DNA of 64,000 nt from Leuconostoc kimchii IMSNU 11154 (GTDB taxonomy: Bacteria; Bacillota; Bacilli; Lactobacillales; Lactobacillaceae). The notes under the pieces were generated by a model, which had not been told where the DNA came from, did no database searches, and saw only the letters and a list, made by a program, of their open reading frames with translations. Each line of letters starts with the position of its first letter. Position 1 is the stretch's first letter. The stretch lies in NCBI RefSeq assembly GCF_000092505.1, contig NC_014136.1, positions 1,054,001-1,118,000 on the forward strand. The letters run 5' to 3'. The position numbers were made by a program, and so were the translations under genes. This document shows, one piece after another, positions 55,827-64,000 of this stretch.

Positions 55827-57031
55827 AAGCAGTTGGTTTAGTAACAGAATATAATCCGTTTCATAATGGACATATATATCATATACAGGAGGCAAAAAAA
55901 TTAACTGGGGCGGATGTGGTGGTCGTTGTTATGTCAGGAAATTTTGTGCAACGTGGCGAACCAGCATTATTTGATAAGTGGACACGTGCTAAAGCGGCAT
56001 TAGAAAATGGCGTTGATTTAGTTGTAGAACTACCAACTTTTTTTGCAGTCCAACCCAGTCATTTGTTTGCTGAAGGCGCGGTTAAATTATTGTCAGCATT
56101 AGGTGTGAGTGATATGGTGTTTGGTAGTGAACATGCTCATGTTGATTTTTTGGAATTAGCTAGTCAAGCGCCTAGTATTGAACAGGGTCGTGATGTACAG
56201 GACAAAAATCAAACCTTTGCGAGCGCCTATGCAGCAGAGTTAGAAACGAAAACTGGTTTTAAATTAACAGATCCTAATGATATTTTAGCATTTAGTTACG
56301 CTAAGGCAGTGATCAAGCTAGGCGTAGATATAAGGTTACACCCTATTCAACGTCTGGCAGCAGGTTATCATGATCAAACATTTTTGGTTGGGCAAACAAT
56401 AGCATCAGCCTCATCTATTCGACTGGCATTACATAAAGGCAAATTGGAAAAAATTCAAGATGTTGTGCCATCCGTCACTTTGCAAGCTATTACTGACGGT
56501 AGCCATACGATCAACTTCGAAGAGAAATTTTGGCCATTACTAAAATATCGTTTGACGACAGATACTGTTGGTCAATTGGGGCAAATTTATCAAATGGCAG
56601 AAGGTTTAGAACATCGCCTGGCAGCTATAGCATTAGGTGAGCCTGGTCCGAAAAGTTATCAGAGTTTTATAAAAGCTATTAAATCAAAGCGGTATACATT
56701 TGCCCGTATGCAACGCACATTATTTTATACCCTACTTAACGTGAAAGTTGATCAAATGCAAGCTGCCATGCAAGATCCGTATCTAAGAGTTTTAGGGTTT
56801 ACAGATGCTGGGCAAAAGTACCTAAATGAAATTAAAAAAACAGTGTCATTACCTTTAATCAGTAAAGTTGACCAAAACTTAGCTAAAGCTAATCTGCGTT
56901 TGGACTACAAGGCTGGTAAGTTGTGGCAAATGCTAGCAAATCAATCGGAGCAGCAAGATGTAACGCGTAAACCAATTAGTGTTAAAAGTACCAAACTTAG
57001 TGTTAATCGTGAGATAATACTAGGTGATTAA
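55823..57031 (+). CDS. tmcAL: tRNA(Met) cytidine acetate ligase TmcAL (YlbM)
   Basis: A 402-residue nucleotidyltransferase-fold enzyme that makes N4-acetylcytidine at the wobble position of elongator tRNA-Met using acetate and ATP. The N-terminal GLVTEYNPFHNGHIYHIQEAK and VVVVMSGNFVQRGEPAL are diagnostic (HNGH ATP-binding motif), as are VVELPTFFAVQPSHLFAEGAV and SASSIRLAL. It overlaps yqeM by ATGA, and GGCGGTG is its ribosome site. This pairing of yqeM with ylbM is common in Lactobacillales. Confidence 0.95.
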   Translation: MKAVGLVTEYNPFHNGHIYHIQEAKKLTGADVVVVVMSGNFVQRGEPALFDKWTRAKAALENGVDLVVELPTFFAVQPSHLFAEGAVKLLSALGVSDMVFGSEHAHVDFLELASQAPSIEQGRDVQDKNQTFASAYAAELETKTGFKLTDPNDILAFSYAKAVIKLGVDIRLHPIQRLAAGYHDQTFLVGQTIASASSIRLALHKGKLEKIQDVVPSVTLQAITDGSHTINFEEKFWPLLKYRLTTDTVGQLGQIYQMAEGLEHRLAAIALGEPGPKSYQSFIKAIKSKRYTFARMQRTLFYTLLNVKVDQMQAAMQDPYLRVLGFTDAGQKYLNEIKKTVSLPLISKVDQNLAKANLRLDYKAGKLWQMLANQSEQQDVTRKPISVKSTKLSVNREIILGD

Positions 57032-57054
57032 TCGACATATACTAGGGAGAAAAG

Positions 57055-57600
57055 ATGAAATATAACAAAAATCAACTTCAAAAGTATCGACAAAATGCAC
57101 TAAAAATCGATACGACATTAGATTTGGAGACATTGGCTAAAGAAAGATTCCCCACAACCGTTCTAGCTTTATCAAACCTACACGTGATAGGTAGTATATG
57201 CTATGACGAGAATGAGGATATTTTACTGAAAGCGAAAGTAACAGGGCAGATCACAGTACCTTCTTCACGATCATTGGCACCAGTTATTCGAGAAATTGAC
57301 TTAAATTTTGACGAACGTTATATTGAAGATGACAAACGATTAGTGGATTTTGAAGAAACTGATCCGGTTTTTGTATTAGAAAATGATACATTAAATGTTG
57401 ATGAAGCTATTCTTGATAATGTGATTGCTGAATTACCATTACAAATTTTAACACCAGAAGAAGTTGAAAGCGATCAATTACCTTCTGGAAAAGATTGGCA
57501 TGTTATCAGTGAACAAGCCTTTGAAAATGAGAAAAAAAAGGCTGATAAAATTGACTTAGATTCTAGAATGGCTAAATTAGATGATTTTTTCAAAAAATGA
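57055..57600 (+). CDS. yceD: YceD-family (DUF177) protein
   Basis: A 181-residue acidic DUF177 protein with the conserved VTGQITVPSSRSLAPVIREI (Cys positions of the family replaced) and ETDPVFVLENDTLNVDEAILDNVIAELPL segments. The family is linked to 23S rRNA accumulation and is usually followed by rpmF (L32). Here no rpmF follows; the next gene is a response regulator. AGGGAGAA is its ribosome site. The function is by family only. Confidence 0.88.
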   Translation: MKYNKNQLQKYRQNALKIDTTLDLETLAKERFPTTVLALSNLHVIGSICYDENEDILLKAKVTGQITVPSSRSLAPVIREIDLNFDERYIEDDKRLVDFEETDPVFVLENDTLNVDEAILDNVIAELPLQILTPEEVESDQLPSGKDWHVISEQAFENEKKKADKIDLDSRMAKLDDFFKK

Positions 57601-57608
57601 GAAAATAC

Positions 57609-57637
57609 TTGCAAAATGTTAGAGATTACTCTAGAAT
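57609..57637 (+). promoter_or_regulatory. Promoter of the two-component operon
   Basis: TTGCAA (57609-57614), a 17-base spacer and TAGAAT (57632-57637). Confidence 0.7.
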
Positions 57638-57695
57638 ATAGAGAAGTGATAAGAAATATAATTGGTAATACCAATTCAAATATTGAGGATAAATA

Positions 57696-58385
57696 ATGAG
57701 TAAAGTATTGATTGTTGAAGATGAAGAAAATTTAGCTAAATTTGTTGGACTGGAACTAAAACATGAGGGTTATGAAGTTGAAACTGTTTTGGATGGTCGT
57801 GCAGGATTAGATGCAGCGTTAGCAAATAACTATGATGTTATTTTGCTTGATTTAATGTTACCTGAATTAAATGGTTTAGAAGTGGCTCGCCGCTTACGTG
57901 AGTCTAAAAAGACACCCATCATTATGATGACGGCACGAGATTCAGTTATTGATCGTATTTCTGGTCTAGACTATGGCGCAGATGATTACTTGGTTAAGCC
58001 ATTTGCGATCGAAGAACTACTAGCGCGTATTCGTTCACTACTCCGTCGTATTGCAATTGAGACTGAGTCAAATGATAAGCATCGTGCGATTATTAATTTC
58101 AAAGATTTGCGAATCGAGAAAGAAAATCGTATTGCTCGTCGTGACAATCAAATTATTAACCTCACAAAACGCGAATATGACCTGCTATTGACATTGGTTG
58201 AAAATATTAATGTTGTTCAGTCACGTGAACAACTATTAAAAGAGGTTTGGGGCTTCGATTCAGAAGTTGAAACCAATGTTGTTGATGTTTATATTCGTTA
58301 CTTGCGTAATAAAATTGATGATCCAGAAAGTAAGGCATCATATATCCAAACAGTTCGTGGTACTGGATACGTTATGCGTAGCTAA
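57696..58385 (+). CDS. OmpR/PhoB-family response regulator
   Basis: A 229-residue regulator: receiver domain (EDEE acidic pair near the N-terminus, phospho-acceptor Asp52 in LLDLMLPE, Thr in MMTARD, Lys in LVKPF) and a C-terminal winged helix (NLTKREYDLLLTLVENINVV ... VVDVYIRYLRNKID, TVRGTGYVM). It resembles the CsrR/ArlR/LisR group, which control envelope and stress functions. It is coupled to the kinase 9 bases downstream. The targets are unknown. Confidence 0.92.
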   Translation: MSKVLIVEDEENLAKFVGLELKHEGYEVETVLDGRAGLDAALANNYDVILLDLMLPELNGLEVARRLRESKKTPIIMMTARDSVIDRISGLDYGADDYLVKPFAIEELLARIRSLLRRIAIETESNDKHRAIINFKDLRIEKENRIARRDNQIINLTKREYDLLLTLVENINVVQSREQLLKEVWGFDSEVETNVVDVYIRYLRNKIDDPESKASYIQTVRGTGYVMRS

Positions 58386-58394
58386 TGAGAGATT

Positions 58395-59501
58395 ATGTCT
58401 AAAGAAACTAACAAAACTGAAAAATCAGCACACCGTTTTTCACTGAGCTGGAAGCTTTCATTGGGGATGGCATCTGGCTTTTTTGTTATCTTTATTATTT
58501 TTGAAGTGATTATATCTGAATTGATTAAACAGTATTTTGGTGAAATACCTAATGTGTTATATCAGTGGCTGTGGTTGACCGCTTTTTTGGGTGGTAGTGC
58601 TGTTTTTGTATTTTCATTTATCTTGACACGCTATATTCTAAGGCCAGTTAAGTCGATCGAAACAACTATTGAAGCCCTACAAGATGACCCTATGACAAGT
58701 GTGCGTGCTAAGAAGATACATGCAAACGACGAATTTTCTGATTTAACAACTGTTTTGAATCGCATGATTGACCGTCTACAAAATCTGATTGGTGCGCAGC
58801 AACAATTTGTGTCGGACGTTTCTCATGAATTACGAACACCAGTAACCATTGTGAAGGGACATATGGACCTCCTTAATAGGTGGGGTAAAGACGAACCAGA
58901 GGTTTTAGATGATTCAATTAAGTCATCGTTAGTCGAGATGCAGCGAATGGAAACTCTGATTAATGAGATGCTTAATTTAACACGAGCAGAACAGATTCCG
59001 ATAGAAAATATACAAGAAGTGACTGAGATAGGTGGTTTAGTACACCGTGTGTTTGATAACTTCAAGTTAATTCATCCAGAATTTATTTTTACTTTTGACG
59101 ATGATTTGAGTAATCATGCGAATGTTAAAGTGCGTCAAGATCACATGGAACAAATTTTAATTATTCTTGCTGATAATGCGGTGAAGTACTCATTAGAACG
59201 TCGAGAAATTCATTTTGCACTATCACAAACACCTAATCGCGTTGAAATAGGGGTACAAGACTTTGGCGAAGGTCTGTCAAGCGAGGACGCGCAGCGTGTA
59301 TTCGATCGGTTTTATCGCGTTGATAAGGCGCGATCACGCGCTAAGGGTGGTAATGGTTTAGGGTTGAGCATTGCCCAACGTTTGGTGGAAGCCTACGGTG
59401 GTGAAATTACCCTCGAGAGTGCATTAGGATCTGGATCAGCATTTACAATTAGGTTACCTTTATATAAAGAGAAAACAGATGCAGAAAAGTTATCAGATTA
59501 A
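58395..59501 (+). CDS. Sensor histidine kinase
   Basis: A 368-residue kinase: two membrane helices (about residues 22-43 and 59-79) with only a short outside loop, a HAMP-like linker, HisKA with the phospho-His in VSDVSHELRTPVTIVKGH (His about 144) and the ATPase domain (N box ILADNAVKYS, G1 DFGEGLS, G2 GGNGLGLSIA). The tiny sensor loop argues for sensing within or at the membrane, as in intramembrane-sensing kinases. It has a small overlap with the acylphosphatase gene. Confidence 0.92.
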   Translation: MSKETNKTEKSAHRFSLSWKLSLGMASGFFVIFIIFEVIISELIKQYFGEIPNVLYQWLWLTAFLGGSAVFVFSFILTRYILRPVKSIETTIEALQDDPMTSVRAKKIHANDEFSDLTTVLNRMIDRLQNLIGAQQQFVSDVSHELRTPVTIVKGHMDLLNRWGKDEPEVLDDSIKSSLVEMQRMETLINEMLNLTRAEQIPIENIQEVTEIGGLVHRVFDNFKLIHPEFIFTFDDDLSNHANVKVRQDHMEQILIILADNAVKYSLERREIHFALSQTPNRVEIGVQDFGEGLSSEDAQRVFDRFYRVDKARSRAKGGNGLGLSIAQRLVEAYGGEITLESALGSGSAFTIRLPLYKEKTDAEKLSD

Positions 59502-59751
59502 AGTGTACGGGCGTGTCCAAGGTGTTGGTTTCCGCTGGTTTGCTCAAAACTTGGCACAGGAATGCCATATTGTCGGTTGGGTTCAAAATGAAAATGACGG
59601 CACAGTTGACATGAAAATACAAGGTGATGCGGTTGATATGATTAATTTTCTTGAAAAAGTAAAACGAGGTCCTGGCCCATACAGTCATGTTGAAAAAATT
59701 GTTAAACAGCCGATTGCATCGTTTGATTCGAATAATTTTGCTATTAGGTAA
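59479..59751 (+). CDS. acyP: Acylphosphatase
   Basis: A 90-residue enzyme that hydrolyses acyl phosphates. The signature YGRVQGVGFRWFAQ contains the catalytic Arg, and GWVQNENDGTVDMKIQGD contains the catalytic Asn. The start lies 23 bases inside the kinase gene, behind AAAGAG. Confidence 0.95.
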   Translation: MQKSYQIKVYGRVQGVGFRWFAQNLAQECHIVGWVQNENDGTVDMKIQGDAVDMINFLEKVKRGPGPYSHVEKIVKQPIASFDSNNFAIR

Positions 59752-59803
59752 GAAATCTTGGTATAATGGAACTCTGTAATAACCAGGAGAAAAAAATAAA
59801 CTC

Positions 59804-60724
59804 ATGAAACAAGTAAAGCGTATTTTAACAACGGCTTTTGTCATTTTAGATATTATCTTGATTACCGGTGGATATGATCAACACAGTCGCATGTATCGTT
59901 GGATTGGACATCCTTTAGCTGATATTATGGCTAGTATTGCTCAATTTATTGGTGGTGTCAACGGTATTGGTTGGGCAATTATTATTATCACGGTTATTTT
60001 GCGGCTTGTATTGCTGCCATTCTTTTTAAATCAACAGATTAATACAACAATCAACCAAATCAAAATGCAAACATTAAAGCCAGAAATTGATAAGTTGCAA
60101 GCTTTAACGCGAAAAGCCGGCACAACTCAAGAACAACAGCAGGCAAGTATGGCTATGATGTCATTGTATCGTGAAAATGATGTGAGCGTTATTGGCGGTA
60201 TATCATTTCTGACAATGGCGATGCAGTTACCGATTTTCTCAGGACTATATTCAGCCATTTTGCATGCGCCAGCCTTACAAGGCGCAACATTTTTAGGATT
60301 TGATCTTGGTAAGCCACAAATAATATTTGCGGTTGCAGCTGGGATTGTTTATTTGATACAAGCTTGGCTTGCAATGCAGCATATGCCTGAGGAGCAAAAG
60401 AAGACGTCAGCTGCGATGATTTTTATTAGTCCTGTCATGATTTTTGTTTTTGCCATGATTGCAAGCGGGGCCATTGGACTTTATTTTGTTATTGGTGGCC
60501 TGTTTGCTTTGTTGCAAACGTTAATACAACATTTTCAGAGACCAGGTCTTGAAAAGCGCGTGGCTCGAGAGTTTAAAATTAAAAAAACTGCAGATGATTT
60601 GATGTCTGAAGGTGCCAAGACTAGTAATAATGCTAAATCATCAACGCCGATTGAGCAAAATAAAATTATCACTGAAAATATATCAAATAAGAAACAACGT
60701 AATGCTGGAAAGCAACAACGTTAA
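59804..60724 (+). CDS. yidC: Membrane protein insertase YidC2/OxaA2 without a lipobox cysteine
   Basis: A 306-residue Oxa1-superfamily insertase. It has five hydrophobic segments: WAIIIITVILRLVLLPFFL with the groove Arg, the cytoplasmic coiled hairpin (KMQTLKPEIDKLQALTRKAGTTQEQQQ), ISFLTMAMQLPIFSGLYSAI and two later helices. A long basic, Lys/Asn-rich tail (from about residue 250) is typical of YidC2, which helps ribosome binding. The N-terminal helix ends ILITGGYDQ, where most LAB homologues have a lipobox Cys, so it should not be lipid-modified. Note that AGGAG is about 15 bases before ATG. Confidence 0.94.
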   Translation: MKQVKRILTTAFVILDIILITGGYDQHSRMYRWIGHPLADIMASIAQFIGGVNGIGWAIIIITVILRLVLLPFFLNQQINTTINQIKMQTLKPEIDKLQALTRKAGTTQEQQQASMAMMSLYRENDVSVIGGISFLTMAMQLPIFSGLYSAILHAPALQGATFLGFDLGKPQIIFAVAAGIVYLIQAWLAMQHMPEEQKKTSAAMIFISPVMIFVFAMIASGAIGLYFVIGGLFALLQTLIQHFQRPGLEKRVAREFKIKKTADDLMSEGAKTSNNAKSSTPIEQNKIITENISNKKQRNAGKQQR

Positions 60725-60730
60725 TTGTTT

Positions 60731-60759
60731 AAGTACGTCAAAATATTTGACGTACTTTT
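60731..60759 (+). terminator. Terminator after yidC
   Basis: A perfect 12-bp stem AAGTACGTCAAA / TTTGACGTACTT with a 3-base loop, then a few T. Confidence 0.85.
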
Positions 60760-60794
60760 GTCAGTTCTGGTAAGGAACAGAAAGAATTTAAACT

Positions 60795-61568
60795 ATGGAT
60801 CGTATTTTATCAAATCAAAATAGTCGTGTTAAGGCCTGGAAAAAACTGGCAACAAAAAAAGGACGTCAAGAAAATCGAACTTACTTATTGGATGGTTGGC
60901 ATTTAGTTGAGGAAGCAATTAAAGCAAGTGCTAAATTTCATGCAGTGATGGCTACCGAAGAACAAATGGCAACGCATTTGCCAGACGTTCCTCATGGTGT
61001 ACCAGCGTTTGAAATCAGTGATGAAGTAGCTAAACATATTGCTGGAACAAATACACCACAAGGTATATTTGCGGAAATTTCTTTGCCAGACAAAACATTT
61101 GATCCAACGTATGTACATGATGGGGCTTGGTTATTATTGGATAACATACAAGATCCTGGCAATGTCGGAACTTTAGTACGAACAGCTGATGCTGCTGGAT
61201 TTAAGGGAGTTGTTTTTGGTGAAGGAACGGCTGATGCTTACTCACCAAAAGTTGTACGTGCCATGCAGGGATCACAATTTCATTTAGAAGTATTGAATGG
61301 TGATTTAAATGAATGGGCTGATGCGCTCACTGCTAATAATTTGTCAGTTTACGGTTCACAGTTAAATGAGTCGGCACAATCATACCGTGCTATTGAGCCA
61401 AGCACACAATTCGCTTTAATTGTGGGTAATGAAGGACAAGGTATGTCAAACGAGTTAGCTGAAAAAACAACTACAAATTTGTATATTCCCATTCAAGGGC
61501 AAGCTGAAAGTTTGAATGTTGCTATTGCGGGTGGTATTTTAATGTTTAGCTTAGCTGCGGGTAATTAA
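60795..61568 (+). CDS. SpoU-family (TrmH-like) RNA 2'-O-methyltransferase
   Basis: A 257-residue SPOUT methyltransferase. An N-terminal substrate-binding domain begins SNQNSRVKAWKKLATKKGRQ, followed by the SPOUT knot motifs: DNIQDPGNVGTLVRTADAAGF (motif 1), ALIVGNEGQGMS (motif 2) and IPIQGQAESLNVAIAGGILMF (motif 3). It methylates 2'-OH groups in rRNA or tRNA; Bacillus YsgA/TrmH-like proteins are the nearest group. The exact site is unknown. Confidence 0.93.
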   Translation: MDRILSNQNSRVKAWKKLATKKGRQENRTYLLDGWHLVEEAIKASAKFHAVMATEEQMATHLPDVPHGVPAFEISDEVAKHIAGTNTPQGIFAEISLPDKTFDPTYVHDGAWLLLDNIQDPGNVGTLVRTADAAGFKGVVFGEGTADAYSPKVVRAMQGSQFHLEVLNGDLNEWADALTANNLSVYGSQLNESAQSYRAIEPSTQFALIVGNEGQGMSNELAEKTTTNLYIPIQGQAESLNVAIAGGILMFSLAAGN

Positions 61569-61661
61569 TAGCTTAGCTATGTGGTAGATAAATATTTTTG
61601 TGCAGGCAAGCTGTTTATTTGCTATAATAAGTATTAAAGATTTAAAGTAGAGGATATGACT

Positions 61662-61898
61662 GTGGAACAGATACTTATTGTTGCTTTGATTGTCGTGGGT
61701 ATTTTGCTCATTGTGACAGTCATGATGCAACCAAGCAAGCAACAAGATGCGTTATCAGCGTTGTCTGGTGGTGCTGGTGACTTGTTTGCTGAGCGTAAGT
61801 CACGCGGATTTGAAGCTGTTATGCGTCGTGCAACCGCCATTCTTGGAGGCTTGTGGTTTATTATTGGCTTTGCATTGATGTACCTATCAGCACATTAA
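61662..61898 (+). CDS. secG: Preprotein translocase subunit SecG
   Basis: A 78-residue protein with two membrane helices (ILIVALIVVGILLIVTVMM; ILGGLWFIIGFALMYLS) joined by a loop containing LSGGAGDLFAERKSRGFEAVM, the SecG pattern. GTG at 61662 is preferred because AGAGGA is 7 bases upstream; the ATG at 61656 in frame is only 1-3 bases after it. It is followed by rnr, as is standard in Firmicutes. Confidence 0.93.
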   Translation: MEQILIVALIVVGILLIVTVMMQPSKQQDALSALSGGAGDLFAERKSRGFEAVMRRATAILGGLWFIIGFALMYLSAH

Positions 61899-61908
61899 AA
61901 AACTATAG

Positions 61909-61943
61909 TGGTCAGTTTGCTCTTTTTGTAGACTGACTTTTTA
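61909..61943 (+). terminator. Weak terminator or attenuator between secG and rnr
   Basis: GTCAGT (61911-61916) / ACTGAC (61932-61937) then T5. The stem is only 6 bp, so readthrough is likely. Confidence 0.5.
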
Positions 61944-61971
61944 TTTGGAAAAAATTAGAAAGAATAATTAA

Positions 61972-64000
61972 ATGGAAATTGAACAATTAAAATCTCAAAT
62001 TAACGGCTTTTTGAAAGCTAATCGTGAACAAAAGTTTACGGCACAAAATATGGCTGACGGGTTACGAATGAATTCGGCAGCTGAATATCAACAAATTGTT
62101 AATGCAATGAATGCATTAGTGCGCCAAGGTGATGCTCTAGACGACAATGGGGAATACACTTATAATGTTAATGCAGGATTTGTGTTAGGTGAGTATAGGG
62201 CGAACGATAAAGGATTCGGGTTTGTTAAGTATGACACCGAATTACCTGATTTTTTTATCAATCCCGAAAATACGTTACAAGCCATGCAGGGGGATAAAGT
62301 CCGTGTTTCAACTTTGAAACCGGCACCATCACCAGATCGTGGGCCTGAGGGGAAAGTAGAAGAAATTATTGAGCATGCTTATGAACGTATTGTTGGTACT
62401 TTTTCATTAGGTTCTGAAGCTAATGAGATGATTGGTGAATTAAAAATCAGTGACAAAAAAGCTATGAGTTTCAAGGTTTTGGTGAATTCGAATGGCCTGA
62501 CACCTAATGATGGGCAAGTCGTTGTAGCAGAAGTCACACGCTTCCCTGATAAAATACATCCACGTGAATTGGTTGCCAACGTAGTGGAGACATTAGGGTA
62601 CAAAGATGATCCAGGCATGGATATACTTCAAATTGTACGTTCAAAAAAAGTACCAAGTGAATTCCCGCAGGATGTGTTAGATGACGCAGCAAACATTTCA
62701 GTTGATGTGCCTGAGTCAGATTGGGCAGGTCGAGAAGATATTACTGAACAGACACTGGTTACTATTGATGGCTCTGACACAAAAGATATTGATGATGCGG
62801 TAGTTGTTTGGAAGTTAGATAATGGAAATTATCATTTAGGTGTCCATATTGCGGATGTATCACATTATGTTACTGAGGGTTCGACTATTGATGCCGAAGC
62901 TTACACGCGTGGCACGTCTGTTTATTTGACAGACCGTGTTATTCCAATGCTACCACGTAATATTTCCAATGGTATTGCGTCATTAAACCCGAATGTTGTG
63001 CGCTTAGCCATGTCTGCAGAAATGGAAATTGATAAACAAGGGCAAGTGGTGAATCATCGACTACATACTTCAGTCATGAAATCTCACGCACGTATGACCT
63101 ATGATGCAGTTAACAAAATTTTAGAGGGTGATGTTTTCGTTCAAGAAGAATATGCACAGTTAACACCAATGTTCAAAGTTATGGGCGAATTACACGAAAT
63201 TTTGTATAAAAAGCGTCAAGCTCGGGGTGCTATCGAATTCGATGCACCAGAAGCACAAATTATTGTGGATGAACAAGGAAAGGCAATCGATATTAAATTA
63301 CGTGAACGTGGAACTGCTGAACGCTTGATTGAATCCTTTATGTTAACAGCCAATGAAACGGTTGCTGAACATTTTGATAAAATGGCAGTACCATTTTTGT
63401 ATCGTATTCATGAATCTCCTGATGAAGAACGAGCAAAATCTTTCTTTGAATTTTCAAAGGCATTGGGTCATCCGGTCTATGGTGATCCTAGTAAAGTAAC
63501 ACCATTAATGTTACAAAAGTTAATGGCTGATGTAGCGGGTGATCCCACTGAACAAATGATTTCTACAATGATGCTTCGCGCCATGAAACAAGCCAAGTAT
63601 TCACCAGACCCAGTGGGCCACTTTGGTTTGGGCGCAAAATACTACACACATTTTACGTCACCTATTCGTCGTTATCCTGACTTAACAGTTCATCGTTTAA
63701 TTAAGTGGTACGAAAAACATGGTTATGGTATCGATGCACAAGAGAAATACGCTGATAAATTGGGACAAATTGGTGTTGATACAAGCACGCGTGAACGTCG
63801 AGCTATCGATACAGAACGTGATGTAGATGCTTTGAAGAAAGCTGAATACATGATGGACAAAGTTGGTCTTGAGTTTAATGGGGTAATTAATTCAGCATTG
63901 AAATTTGGGTTGTTTATTAGTTTGGAAAACACAGTTGAAGGATTGGTTCATATTTCAAACTTAACAGATGATCATTACGAATACGATGAGGCACATGCTG
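61972..64000 (+). CDS. rnr: Ribonuclease R, 5' part (runs off the window)
   Basis: 676 codons are visible and no stop occurs before the edge. Order: N-terminal winged helix (SQINGFLKANREQKFTAQNMADGLRM), two cold-shock OB folds (ANDKGFGFVKYD), the RNB catalytic domain with ITEQTLVTIDGSDTKDIDDAV (the Asp cluster) and YTHFTSPIRRYPDLTVHRLI, and the start of the S1 domain (GLEFNGVINSALKFGLFISL). It is a 3'-5' exoribonuclease that degrades structured RNA with tmRNA-SmpB. The start at ATG 61972 gives the family N-terminus; the AGAAAGAA ribosome site is weak. Confidence 0.97.
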   Translation, partial: MEIEQLKSQINGFLKANREQKFTAQNMADGLRMNSAAEYQQIVNAMNALVRQGDALDDNGEYTYNVNAGFVLGEYRANDKGFGFVKYDTELPDFFINPENTLQAMQGDKVRVSTLKPAPSPDRGPEGKVEEIIEHAYERIVGTFSLGSEANEMIGELKISDKKAMSFKVLVNSNGLTPNDGQVVVAEVTRFPDKIHPRELVANVVETLGYKDDPGMDILQIVRSKKVPSEFPQDVLDDAANISVDVPESDWAGREDITEQTLVTIDGSDTKDIDDAVVVWKLDNGNYHLGVHIADVSHYVTEGSTIDAEAYTRGTSVYLTDRVIPMLPRNISNGIASLNPNVVRLAMSAEMEIDKQGQVVNHRLHTSVMKSHARMTYDAVNKILEGDVFVQEEYAQLTPMFKVMGELHEILYKKRQARGAIEFDAPEAQIIVDEQGKAIDIKLRERGTAERLIESFMLTANETVAEHFDKMAVPFLYRIHESPDEERAKSFFEFSKALGHPVYGDPSKVTPLMLQKLMADVAGDPTEQMISTMMLRAMKQAKYSPDPVGHFGLGAKYYTHFTSPIRRYPDLTVHRLIKWYEKHGYGIDAQEKYADKLGQIGVDTSTRERRAIDTERDVDALKKAEYMMDKVGLEFNGVINSALKFGLFISLENTVEGLVHISNLTDDHYEYDEAHA

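Overview
The window is chromosomal DNA of a low-GC, heterofermentative lactic acid bacterium, most likely a Leuconostoc. The main evidence is a Leuconostoc-type D-lactate dehydrogenase (47186-48181) and a zinc-dependent mannitol 2-dehydrogenase (4810-5826), both of which I recognise from memory of family sequences; no search was run. Genes are dense, mostly on the plus strand, and nearly all housekeeping. I see no tRNA, rRNA, CRISPR array or prophage. The only mobile DNA is a decayed IS3-family remnant (50420-51289).

Layout. 1-3600: the coiA tail, pepF, cdd and a D-2-hydroxyacid dehydrogenase. 3640-8590: a LacI-family regulator divergent from mdh - membrane protein - VOC protein, then a ROK fructokinase and an HxlR regulator; this looks like a fructose/mannitol module, and its two promoters share an 18-bp element (17/18 identical). 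8600-12470: a T-box leader and pheST. 12550-22750: murA, L31 type B, an RlmD-like methyltransferase, murF, a beta-lactamase-fold hydrolase, cshA, folC and an MFS transporter. 22770-29350: radC, a MerR/membrane divergent pair, tgt, yajC, an HD hydrolase, a Nudix pseudogene and a MacB-type ABC protein. 29490-33000: a heterodimeric ABC exporter with one degenerate ATP site. 33170-39000: two glycolipid glycosyltransferases, an MprF-flippase-like membrane protein, a YkuJ protein and LtaS, together a plausible lipoteichoic acid locus. 39070-47000: uvrB (frameshifted at its start), uvrA, yvcK, whiA, and clpP behind a CIRCE-like site. 47180-50360: ldhD, a solitary PTS IIC-like protein and a secreted lysozyme-fold protein. 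51400-57600: a ribosome-assembly/NAD operon, yqeG-yqeH-yhbY-nadD-yqeK-rsfS-yqeM-tmcAL-yceD. 57690-64000: a two-component system, acylphosphatase, YidC2, a SpoU methyltransferase, secG and the 5' part of rnr.

The most notable observations are losses of otherwise conserved residues: Cys to Asp at the active site of MurA, loss of all three zinc cysteines plus a roughly 20-residue insertion in Tgt, loss of the Fe-S cysteines in the RlmD-like enzyme, and a missing lipobox cysteine in YidC. Two genes are broken (uvrB start, Nudix box). Several genes lack an adjacent Shine-Dalgarno but have an orphan one and a hairpin or micro-ORF upstream. I did not find a convincing wholly new multi-gene system; the best candidates for new biology are the zinc-ligand-free Tgt, the unusual 5' leaders and the shared fructose/mannitol operator.
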